Origin: Thuidium tamariscinum
Lineage: Eukaryota; Streptophyta; Bryopsida; Hypnales; Thuidiaceae
Length of the DNA: 64,000 nt
Reading direction: 5' to 3'
Assembly (NCBI GenBank): GCA_947034885.2
Contig: OX344749.2
Span: 10,121,501 to 10,185,500 of the forward strand
Shown: piece after piece, positions 25,987 to 37,400 of the stretch
Position numbering within the stretch: the first letter of the stretch is position 1
Layout of the letters: each line of letters starts with the position of its first letter
Notes under the pieces: model-generated
What the model saw: the letters and a program-made list of their open reading frames with translations, nothing else
What the model was told of the DNA's origin: nothing
The model's database searches: none
Translations under genes and position numbers: made by a program

Positions 25987-27192
25987 GTGAGTTGTTGCTT
26001 TCAACTCTTGTTTCTTCCTCATTATATTGTTGTTGTTGTTGTTGGTGAGTTTTTGTTGTTGGTGAGTTGTTGCTTTCTAACTCTTGTTTCTTCTTCCTTC
26101 TTTTGTTTTTTGAGGTTTTAGTAGTAGTTCTTTGGTGGTGGTGGTGAGTTGTTGCTTTCTAACTCTTGTTTCTTCCTCTTTCTTGTGTTTTTGAAGGTTT
26201 GGTGGTGGCAGTGAGTTGTTGCTTCCTAACTCTTGTTTCTTCCTCCTTGTGTTTTTTGAAGGTTTGGTGGTGGTGGTGGTGAGTTGTTACTTCCTAACTT
26301 TTGTTTTTTGTTTTGTTTTTTGTTTTTTGAAGATCTAATTGTTATGTTGTTGTTAAGTTGTTGCTTTCTAAGTTTTGTTTTTTCTTTTTCGTTTTGTTTT
26401 TTAAAGTTTTAATTATTATATTGTTGTATTTGTGTTGTTGTTCTTCTAAAACTAACTTGAACAACAGAGTGACTCATTATAGTCATATTCTATATAAACC
26501 AAAATATGACTCATTGTAGTCATATCTGATATTACTCAAAATATGACTTGCCGCAATCATATTTCATCATTCAAAATATGACTCATTACAGTCATATTCC
26601 ATATCACTTAAAATATGACTCAAAATATGACTCATTGCAATCATATTCCAAATCACTTAAAATATGATTGAAAATATTACTCACTACAGTCATATTCCAT
26701 ATCATTAAAAAAAATGACTTAGAATATGACTTCCTGCAGTCATATATCATATCACTCAAAAAATGACTCACTATAGTTATATTTCATGTCACTAAGAATA
26801 TGACTTGTTGTAGTCATATTGCATATCACTCAAATTATGATTCACTGCAGTCACAATCCACGTCATCAAAAATATAACTAAGCCGAGTCACATTCCATGC
26901 AAGATTCTTTTATTTTGCCCGGGCAGCTAATGAAAATGTCAAACCTCCAAGGAAAGTCAACATATATGCCATGTTGGCAAAATACGTCTAAAAATGGTTT
27001 ATTATACTCTCAAATCCATATGACTGCAAATATGACTCACCAGTCATATGATTGAAAGTGAATGACTCGACCATGACTCATCTCAGTCACATTCTGCTCA
27101 TCTACAGTGATTTTTGCTTGAGTCACATTCTTGAATTTTGTGACTCACTGCAGTCATATTTCGCAATCATAAAACACTCATTTTCTTGTAGT

Positions 27193-27340
27193 CATGGCTT
27201 GGCTATTGTTTCAAGCCTTAATTAAAAGATCAAATTAGGATTCCAAAGTAAGGAACGGTGGCTTGGCTACTGTTTTGAGCCTTAAAAGACCAAATTAGGA
27301 CTACAAAGTAAAGAACAGGGGCTTGGCTACTATTCAAGCC
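27193..27340. repeat. Short tandem repeat next to the CACTA 5' end (right arm)
   Basis: Mirror of 12308-12455. Confidence 0.75.
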
Positions 27341-27453
27341 TTGTGTTGTAGAAATGTACTACAACCGGAGCCTGCACTCCCAAACTACCATCATAGAACT
27401 CATTTTTGTCTCCATTTTCCACTTCTTTCTTTTGATGCTCCATTTGGAAATTT

Positions 27454-27649
27454 CACTATATAGAACTTACATTTTAGGTGACAAACTTTAGGGGACATCC
27501 ACTGTAGTAACTTGTGTTTTTATGTTACCAATGATGTCCATTACAATATCTTGATGTTATGGCGGACATCAGTGTTGACATAAAAACATAAGTTGTTACA
27601 TTAGATGTCATCTAAAATTTGTCATCTAAAACACGAATTTCTTATAGTG
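27454..27649. mobile_element. CACTA-type hairpin MITE, copy B (right arm)
   Basis: Mirror of 11999-12194, with 3-bp TTT flanks. Confidence 0.82.
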
Positions 27650-28013
27650 TTTCACCAACGCACATCACAAGGTCACAAATACACCACCTTAAAGACATTT
27701 TTTGCAAACCTTGAACATCCTTCATAAGCATTCGCACTTCTTTCTGAAGACTCTCAATCTTCATTGTATTGGTCAAGATAGGAGGCGTGACAAGATGCAA
27801 AGCTGGTAATTTGGTGAGGTCCGAAATGTCATCGGGAGCAAGTGGAGGATGGAAGAGGCAAATAACACTAGGCATTTTAGATGTTGAATGTCCTTATAAA
27901 CCAATAAAATGATTGAAACCATGAATTCTTTGTAGAGGCCATTCTAATCCCACACTCACTCACTTGGGAGAACAATACTCATCAATCACAAGAATTCTTG
28001 AAGCACAAACAAA

Positions 28014-28151
28014 TAGCAGTCGAGACTCGATTGCTCGATATGCCTGCTGGGGGAACGGGGCTTGAGCATGTCTTCTGAAGGAATGGACAGCTTTGACCCA
28101 CTCCAACCATACACACTATGAGGCCAATCCAACTCGATTGCTCGACTGCTA
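28014..28151. repeat. Foldback segment with intron-related core (right arm)
   Basis: Mirror of 11497-11634. Its plus strand has the same orientation as the matching eIF4G intron 1 block at 35118-35156. Confidence 0.6.
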
Positions 28152-28323
28152 TCAAATGCAACTCCTATCAGATTGCTTCACTGATCGTTGATACACAATT
28201 GGATTTCAATGTTTGTAGAAGACATTATTTTGCACAACATTCTTTGTTATATCCAACGTGCACTCTCTGACCTTTGGTGTTGGAAGGGTTGAAGTCTGGC
28301 AATAGATACATGTGCACTTAAAA

Positions 28324-28519
28324 CATTATAAGAAATTTGTGTTTTAGATAACGAATTTTAGGTGACATCCAATGATGCAAACCGTGTTTTTATGTCCAAA
28401 CTAACGTCCGCCATAACATCAAAATGTTATGGCGGACGTTAGTTCGGACATAAAAACACGGGTTGCATCATTGGATGTCGCCTAAAATTCGTCATCTAAA
28501 ACATAGGTTTCTTATAGTG
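28324..28519. mobile_element. CACTA-type hairpin MITE, copy A (right arm)
   Basis: Mirror of 11129-11324, again with 3-bp AAA flanks. Confidence 0.85.
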
Positions 28520-28612
28520 AAATCAAGAGAAGCCATAACATTGTAGCCTGAACATTTGTGATCATTTTTTTATGGATTTATTATATCATAAATGATAGTC
28601 ACCAATAGTTTA

Positions 28613-28735
28613 TCACTTAATGTCCGTCATAGCACCTTGATGTTATTGTGGATGTTAATGTTGACATTCAAACATGGATTGTAACATTGATTGTGACCTA
28701 AAATTTGTCACCTAAAACACAAATATTTTATAATG
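28613..28735. mobile_element. CACTA-type MITE fragment, copy C (right arm)
   Basis: Mirror of 10913-11035. Confidence 0.65.
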
Positions 28736-29559
28736 AGAGAAACTCTAGCAAAGACAGGTCTTGTAATCGCATATAAAGAAAAGCTAGAATAATGCATGAG
28801 TATGACTTGCATAACCTATTGTTTTTATTTTCAAACCCGACCTATTAAAATATAGACAACGTAAGCTACTAAAATCCCAAGCACTAAAGATTGCCTCAGG
28901 TGCAACATGTAGTTGATTTGGCAGGAGTGAAGTGGCTTACCGATCTCTTTGTAAGTGTCATCCTAGCATCCTATTCGAGTTGCGCTTCTAGTAGTCATGT
29001 GAAAAATTCTTCAATTGTTGAATGTTGTACAAGCAAACTACACAACCAATGACACTAGCGTTCGAGCGTGGAGCGGTGAGCTTGTGAGCTGCAAGCGTAA
29101 AGCTTGTGAGCGGTGAGCCCCAACAAGTTTAGTTTTTTTTAAGTTCATTTCAAAAATTCTCAAAAATTCTATAAAAATTTATTATTATAGTAAGTTTTGT
29201 AACCTATGCCCGTGTCCCCTATAACCGTGGATTGTCATGGAATGTTATATTGCATAGCCCTAAATTGTTTAGAGAAGGCATGTAAACTTCCAAAGTTGTG
29301 TGCAAAGTTAGAACAATTTTTATAATTTATTAAGGCACTAAACTTTCAAACCAGTATAGGTGTAATAATCCCATATTACTCTTCCAATAGTCAATTATAT
29401 TATTTGGGCTACCTAAAATGTATTGGTACAAGTGTGTATATAAAGGATGAATGAACTACTTCCTGATTAAGGGTTTAGGGCGTCTATGTAAACCACTACA
29501 ATCCAAAGGTGGTAAGTTTAGGGTGTAAAAATATGACATTCCGTTAAAATGGCACATTT

Positions 29560-32222
29560 TCTTCCTCTACTACTAAGCCTCTATGTCAAAATGGTACACA
29601 AAATATGTCAAAATGACACTTGAAATTTGTCAAAGTGGCACATGGAATATGTGAAAATGGTAATGGTCTGGATTTTTTTGGATATCAACATTGACATTTA
29701 GGTGCTTTTATGTTTTTTATGATGTTCATTTGAGGATGTTATTTTTTATGTTAAAACAATTAGATGTCAATGAAGATATTAAAAAAAATTATTTCCAAAA
29801 ACTTGAGAATGTAAAAAAAACACAGGTTCAAACTTACAGTGCCCTACCACTGTTAGCCTTCATCCGGTTAAGTATGCTCATAAGGAGAACTTCAATCACC
29901 TCTAGAGACACTTTTTCCCTTGCCATTTGATTTTTTTTCCGATTTTGAATGAAGTTTGAATAAAGACTCATCCATGCAAAGTACATACTTCTAATGAAGT
30001 GCCATCCACAACTAGTCTTTATAGCTCTCAAATGAGAACCTTAGACAAGCACTTTAGATCCAATAGTGATCATCAGAGTCTACTATTTCATACAAAAAGT
30101 CTTCATCTCTACAAGTGACCCTACTCACTAAAATCTTGGGGCGTTTGCTCAGCACATTTTATGAGGAATGGGGAGAAAATTTAAAATGGCTTTTATTCAT
30201 TGATTTTTGGTTTTCACTAGATGTTGTGATACTGTAATTAGTTCGTTTTTTGGCTTTTATTCATTGATATCTGAAATTAGTTTGGAATTCATATTGGTTA
30301 TTCACTAGAAAGATTTTAGAAAGTACAAGAATGGATGGGTGGGGGGATTAACTAGGCCCAATGAAAGGTTGGGAGGTATTAACCAAGTCCAATAGGGGTT
30401 TGGAATAATTGAATAAAAAAACATTTGAAACTAATTGTTTTTCACTATCTACTCAAATTAAAGACAAGTAAGCAAATTTTTGCAAGCATGTTAGGAAATA
30501 ACTATACTCCAAAGATGACAAATTACTATTACAAAATGAAAAATATGATTACAAGAACAATGTTTTTTTACCATAGATGTACATTGCATCATTCTTGATG
30601 ATAGTGTTTAATCTCAAAGTAATAGCAATTAATATCATTTTTAAGAATAAATAGCCAAAATTCATGACAAATATAGAATAAACTCATTTGTCTTGTTAGT
30701 GAGGGTTAAAAATAAACGTCGCTTGAAAATTGGTCACTTAAAAAACTAGTGTTATCACAAAATTAAAATTAAAATTTTGTAGAAATTAGGATAATACAAT
30801 AATATTTGAGCCTACACTAATTTAATCAATTTACAAATATGGTCAATTTTGTTAAAATGGCGGGATTTTGTATGCCATTTTAACAAATTCTATATGCCAT
30901 TTTCACAAGGGGGACATTCTCACTACATTTGGGGGCCTCACGTGTGGTGGAGGGGTATTTTTTAAAGGCCTATTTACCTCCTAGGCAACATTAAGAGGGC
31001 CCCTATCATTACCTAATGCAGAAAAGTTTCTTATAAATCATCTATATCATTACTTATAATATGTAGGTCAATGTAATTTTTTTAGCCTATATTTTTGTAA
31101 GTAAAATAAATAAATAAAAAACTAATGAGAAAGTAAGAGTGACAAGGAAAAAGTTCATAGAAAAAAGGATTCAATTTCTAAACACCAATTAGCATGAATG
31201 AATCAAATACAAAACATTAGAATTGAAAGCCATACTTTAAATTTGAAGCCATATAAAGAATGTGTTCAAAAACACAAAGCTGAAGTCAATGAAAGTACAA
31301 AACGTGCAAAGTATTGAAAATGTACCTCAATGTCAAAATGTGGACAAGAAGAAATGCTTGCCAGCAAATGAAAAAACTATAATAGCAACCCCCTTTGCAT
31401 TTCTAATACACTTTTAGAATAAGAAAAAAAGACATCCAATCTACCATTTGCCACACAAAATTCTTGCCTTTAGGGTTCAGAAGCATGTAAGGACTTTAGA
31501 ACCCTATCACAATCCAATCCTAAGCATGTAAGGAGTTCAGAAAAACGCTAAACCTAAAGCTGCAAAATGGAAAGAACAAAGCACACACAAAGTGTACTGA
31601 AACCAAAATGAAGCCGTAGGTTCTTGATTTTGGCTTCGCCTAGAAACCCTGCAAAATTCACCTCTAAACCTCGCAAAATTTGCCCAAAAATCTAACATCA
31701 CCCCAACCTTAATACTTCTAGGTCCACCAAACTTCATTCTAATAAAAAATTGTTGTGATACATTGCATGCACTCACACCTCCCAAAACTCAAAATGCACA
31801 ACGGCTACCTTTAAAAAACCCTAAGTATCTAAACCTTGAAATTGCACCTTTGTTTGTTTATTGTATTGTAACTTTGACGTACGAGTATTGTACTATTAGA
31901 ACTTTGACATAGTACAAATTCACCCTATTAAATAAAATTCTTTGGATTGAATTCCCTTACCCCTAAATTACATGTACCTAAAAATTAATAGATCATATTT
32001 TTTGGCTACCTATATTACTTATAAAGAACTTGCCACTTTTCATGTCCGCTACTTTACATGTAATTTTTTTATAAATACTTATAAATATACCCAAAATGAA
32101 ATAAATCCACCCTATATTCCGCCACACGTGGGTTGCTAAAACGCAAAAAGTGTCCCCCCGTGGCCATTTTGACATTTTCCATGTGCCATTTTGACATGGA
32201 GGCCTAGAGGTAGAAGAGGTAG
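29560..32222. mobile_element. Non-autonomous DNA element with long imperfect terminal inverted repeats (right arm)
   Basis: Mirror copy of 7426-10088 in the right arm, with the same termini and no coding domain that I recognise. Confidence 0.5.
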
Positions 32223-33778
32223 TTGTCTATTGTGCCTTAGAATGAATTTCGATTATGTAATAGCTATATTCTACACCCTTCACTCACAAACATACATGCT
32301 AGGATTGCCATCTTCCATGGACCTCTTTCTTCAAGTAAATTGTGTTTTGACCATGTAAAAAGTGCATGGGCTTATAGTCATTCCTAGTGAAGCAAATTGA
32401 TTTTTTTCCAAAATCTAACCGGATAGATGTTTAAAGAGCTTGTTTAGTATTAGTAAGTATTTAAATTTTGAGCACAAAATTGCATAGGAGTTGTGAGATT
32501 ATAAAAAAAAAAGAGTACATTTTCTATATTTAGTATGCTGCCTTTTTCCCACAATGTTTCTCAAATTTGCATATAAATTGGGGATTGGAGCTGACATGAA
32601 CAACTACAAAGAGTGTTAGCACACTAAAATGCACTTCTAAAAAACTTAATTTCACATGAAAAGCTATTACATTCATTATACAATCCACCTTGCAATTGTT
32701 GAAATGCAATTATTTTTTATAAGTAGAAATTGCAAATAAATCCAAATCAATAGTTGTATGTTTAGATTTTCATTGGTGAATATCATGAAAACACTTTCCT
32801 CTTTCCATTGGAACCATTCTCAAAACAAATGGATATGTACAATTCTTTAGATCTCAAATCAAGTGAAATTGCATAAAGCTAGGAAATGAAGTAAAATTGG
32901 CAAGCTTTACACTTCACTTATGGTACATGTATGCCTTTGAAGACCTCTCAATAATCAAATATGTAATTTTTTTTAGTGAAAAATGAAAGTTTTCAATAGA
33001 TAATCCTTAAAATTGCTCGAATTTTTCAAAAAACGATCAAAGGAATTTAACTACCCGTAAAGAAATGGGCTTGGAATTTCAACTCGACCATATATGGTTG
33101 ATTGAGTAGTTAAGGGTTAATAAAACAATGTCATGTTGTATATACTAAGATGATAGGTTGAGAAGTAGATCAAAAAATCTCATTACTTGGACATATCTAC
33201 ATCAAAATCTCCAACAATATAAGTAGAACAAATTATAGGTTCTTTTAGAAGGAATTTCAAACTTTATTTCTTAAGGTCTACATTTAAAGCTTTAACGGAT
33301 AAAGATACCTAGCAGTAAGCCCAAGGTTGTAAGTTACATTGTGTCAACATAAAAACATTGATAGTGACAATTACTAAGGTTGACTTTGTTTGTCATGCAC
33401 TATCCAACAAAAGAATACTAAACCATTACATATTGCTTATCATAGATTTTGTATCTCCATTTCACTACTTAAAAGGAGTCTTGCACTTCAAATCTTGGGG
33501 GTCACCTCTAAAAATTTTAGAAAATGAAAAATATTCTAGAAGATGGAAAATACCCAACAATAGGATACATTGGACTAGCGTGAAACCTTTGAAAAGTGAC
33601 AACTTTTAAGGTTGACCCTACTTGTTGTGGAAATAGGGATCCTACCCAATGAATTAATATTAAGCCTTTACTATGTTTTGTTCTATGTCTCATCAATTCC
33701 ACACAAGTTAAGTCGCTTTCAAAGAAAGTTAACTTAGAGGCCTTCAACTCGTCCTTTTCGCTCTTTGAGCGCCCATGC
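32223..33778. other. AT-rich intergenic stretch, no gene seen (right arm)
   Basis: Mirror of 5870-7425, lying directly upstream of the right eIF4G promoter. Confidence 0.6.
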
Positions 33779-34478
33779 ATATGATGAGAACGCGTTTCGT
33801 GGCGTGCCGCTCCGTTCTAATCGCAACAATCCAACCAGGGCCCGCCCCGTCCGGTGGTCGGTCGGGGTGGAACCCTAGGGGGCGGGGAAGGGAAGGACCG
33901 TTCTATTGGTTGCTCTCGCAGGCAGACTTTCGAGTTACTTGCCTTTGCTGCAGAGTTTGTTTCACATCAACATTGACACCATCTCCGCCATCGCCGAATG
34001 CCGACGCACGCCTTGTGAATTCTCGGCGTTTGTTTCTCCCTCCTCTTCTCTTCTCCCTCCTCTCTATCTTCCCTTTCTCCTCTGCCCTCCATCCTGGAAC
34101 GTTGCGAAGACGTGATCGTTAGGGTTTGGTGCGGTGGACCGGAGAACCTCGGCGTTCTTATTTTCTCTCTCAGCCCACGACTCGCTTTTCGCTATTGGTA
34201 GCATTCGGAGCGCGCCCGGGTGGAAGGACCACTGCACCGCTTCTTTTTTGGTAGTTGTTCGCTCAATTTTGACAGAGGCGGAGACAACACTCCCCCAGTG
34301 CGGAGTCGAGGGTTTGGTCGGAATCGCGGGCCGCGGAGCTGTAGGGCCTGGTTCGTTTGAAATGTGTGCGAGAGAATTGGTGTAAGATTGGTCGGTGATA
34401 GAGGACGACGTAGGCGGCAGTAGGCAGATCGGTAGATCCTTTCAAAGAAGCGCAAGGGAGGGACGAAAGCACTCATAT
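33779..34478 (+). promoter_or_regulatory. eIF4G promoter and 5' leader (right copy)
   Basis: A sharp change from AT-rich to GC-rich sequence at about 33779 marks the gene's upstream region. A telo-box (TTAGGGTTT, 34119-34127) is present, a motif common in promoters of plant translation-machinery genes. It follows a CT-rich stretch at about 34039-34090 of the type found near plant transcription starts. An in-frame TAA at 34383 precedes the start codon. The exact start of transcription cannot be read from sequence. Confidence 0.6.
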
Positions 34479-37400
34479 ATGTCCCATTACCAAGGCAAGG
34501 GAGACCGGAGCGAGTCACAGCTGAAAAAGGCTGGGAGAGCGGGCGGTGGCGCTGGACATTCGCGAGCCGGTGGCGGACAATCGATTCCTGTGAAGGGCGG
34601 AGGGCCCAGCCCCTTCAACAGCGCGCCCGCTGGTGCGGTTCCGCCGCAGCCGTCTCCCTCTGTTGCATCCGCCGCTCGCCCCACTGCCGTGGCCGCTTCC
34701 ACCAACCGCGGGTAAGCTTTCCTGCACAGACTTGATTGATTGGCGTGGCCCGTGGTTCCTCTTGCCCGCGCGCGCGCGTTCGTTGGACTGATCGCGGGGC
34801 CTTGCGATCGGGTTTCTTTTGGGTTGAATCGAGTGGTGGCCTCGAGGCGTAGTCGCCTTTGGTTTGCGGTAGAATCGTCGTTCCTTCTGGTGATTAGGGT
34901 TCCTCCTCCGGAGTCCGCGGCGTGGTCACGTCGGGAGCTTGCGCGTCTTGCGCTGTAGTCTGGGAGTCGCCCTCTCTCCGTGCTGCTCACCGACAATCCC
35001 AGGTTTTCAAAGGTTCCCGGGGGCGAGCATTCGGGTGGAACCTCCCTTCCGCGCTGGTACGAGGGAAACGTAAACACGGGGCGGTCGCTGGATTGCGTGC
35101 GAGCGTCGATTTAGGGTATGCCTGCCGGGGGAAACGGGGCAGCTTTGACCCACTCCCTGCGTCCTGCGATGGCAGAAGGAATCCGCTGACCTGGGTGTGG
35201 GGCGATCGGACATTTTGCGCGTCGAGAATCGTGGGTAGGGTAGCCGGAAGCCGTGGAGCATGCCTCCATCGCTTGGAAATTAAACTGCACTGTCGTATAC
35301 CCGAGAAGTGTACGCTGGAGCAGACCTATCGGCGTCCTAGACTTTTGCTTGGAAGAACTTAGGGTTGGCATTGCACTGGGGCGTTTCTCCCCTGGTTCGT
35401 CGCTTCTCGTGACTCCCGGTGGTGGTGGGCTTTTTGGCCGGTCGTGGAGACTCTGGAAACTGCCGAGGTGGTGGCGGTGCCGAGAAATTCTAGTTGGTTT
35501 CCAGTGCTCTAGGGCGAAACTATCTTTGGATCAGTTACTCGTTAGGCGATGCAGGGAGGTTTGTTTCTCGTAGGGTCTTGCATGCCACCGGTGCCTCTGT
35601 GTGATTTAAAATCGTATGCCCGTTCGTCCCGGGCAGGTGATCTGTGAGGGAGTAGTGTCCACCAACGGAAAGGGAGATTTCCGTGGAGCACTGTTGGGGC
35701 GTTTCCCTGATCGGACTGCTGTATGTTTTGGAGTCCGTGGTCGCCCTGTCTCCTGCCCCTTGGACCCGTGTTTGGACCTGTGCGGTGGTCCACTTGGAAT
35801 GTGTCCTCACGTGTCATGTTTTGGTATGTGGCAGTGGAAAGCGTGCAAATGGACCTTCTGCCTCTGGAAGAGGCGCAGGGCCTCCGGAGCTCGGTGTCAA
35901 CAACAAAGTGCAGCAGCAGCTGGTCTTACCGCAGCAGCAAGGTGAGCGACCTCTTGCTTTATGCATGCATGTGTTGCGGATGCGTGTGTGGGTTCTCATG
36001 GCAGAACCTACGGTCCGTTGAGCCCGGCGCGTTCCGGCGCGTTGGCTCCGCGCGATCTTTGAGTCTCGACGTCTGTGTCGATTCGTACGGAGGGCATTGG
36101 GTTTGGAATGAGAAGTTCTGATGCCATACAGCAGCTGACGTTGTTTTGGATCGCGGCAGCAGTGCTGCGCCAAGGTGCGGGATCTGCAGACCCAAAGCAA
36201 CACTCGCAGATGGGGGGTCCCCAGCTGAATCCAGACTTGAAGGTCACAATGCCGGGTAGAACGTCTGGAAACGCAGGTTCTGGAGCTCCGGGCGTTTCCA
36301 AGCAACCTCCGACTAGTAAGCCGCCTGCTCCTCCGACAAGCCTGGCCGCTGGGTCGGAAGCTGACACGCCCTCCTGTAAGTCGCCGTTGTCATCTTTTTG
36401 GTGTGTTTGATTCCGCGATGCGTGTGGGTTTTCCCTTTCGCTTGGGCGTTGGGGTCGATGCGACATGAAGGCGTGTTGCATGGAGTGATCTCTTTGTTTC
36501 GAGCACGATCGCTTACAACTGATGTCGCAAAGGAGAACTTGCTTGTTCCCCGGCGTGTTTCTGTGCGGAGGGATCGTCTGCTTCCGCGCCACAGCGATTT
36601 TGACCATTTCAGGGGGGCGTGCTGTTGTTTTTGTTGTGCAGCTGCAGCCCCTCCAGTATCGCAATCGTCGCAGAATGCTTTCGCTTTCCAGTTCGGGAGT
36701 TTTGAGCCCAGCTTTGGTGGCGTTTCGACGAGTGGGAAAGCGTCGGCAACTCCAGTATGCAAAGCGTTCTAATCTACCCCCGTTTCTGTCACTTGCTGGC
36801 CCTTGTCAATGTCAGGTTTTGCGTCAACTAGGGGAGGGATGTTTGTCATTGATGGAAATGGCTGATCTATTGCACCTAGCCTTGCTCGGACGTTGCTGTG
36901 ATTTACTTGTGGTTCAAGTGTGTACCCAGCTTCTGGTAGGAAGTCGGTATTAGCTACAGTAGAAGATTTGGTGTCATCGATGTCGTTTCGACATCATTGC
37001 GTGCATGGGTGTTGAGAATATGCACTTGTGTTTTTGTTTGTGTGCGTAGTATCCATTACGTACGAATTCCGCTCCACCGAATCTGGACGAGCAAAAGCGC
37101 GAACAGGTGAGTGGTGACACTTCCTGTTCGTTTTTAGTATTGTAGAAGATTGTGCGTTGCTGGCAGGAGTTCCGTGATGGATTTTGAAACGAGTGGGTAT
37201 TGATCTTTGGCTTGTTGTGAGCTCAGGCACGTTTTGAACGACCGTTGCCAAGAACGCCGGTGTTGGCATCCGGGCCGCAGCAGATTGCGCAGGTAGTTCG
37301 GGCGCTTGTGCCTGGGTCGGTTTGGCCTCCTGAGTGGGTTCTTGCACGTTGCTGCCAGCCTGAATGTGTGCTCGTGTCGGATGAATGCGTTGTGTGTGTA

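Larger units (their letters stand above)
19304..27192 (-). mobile_element. CACTA (En/Spm) DNA transposon, right-arm copy, running into the spacer
   Basis: Mirror copy of the left element, with its 5' terminus TTTTCTTGTAGT at 27181-27192. It is more complete than the left copy. Read on the minus strand it passes the arm limit at 20390, keeps going through a short frame and reaches subterminal repeats at 19696-19452, before it is cut at the filler. The LTR-like insertion lies at 22006-25986. Confidence 0.8.
27341..29559. other. Intergenic stretch with MITE cluster (right arm)
   Basis: Mirror of 10089-12307, with the same MITE copies, foldback and unrecognised 77-residue frame (27642-27875, minus strand). 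Confidence 0.55.
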
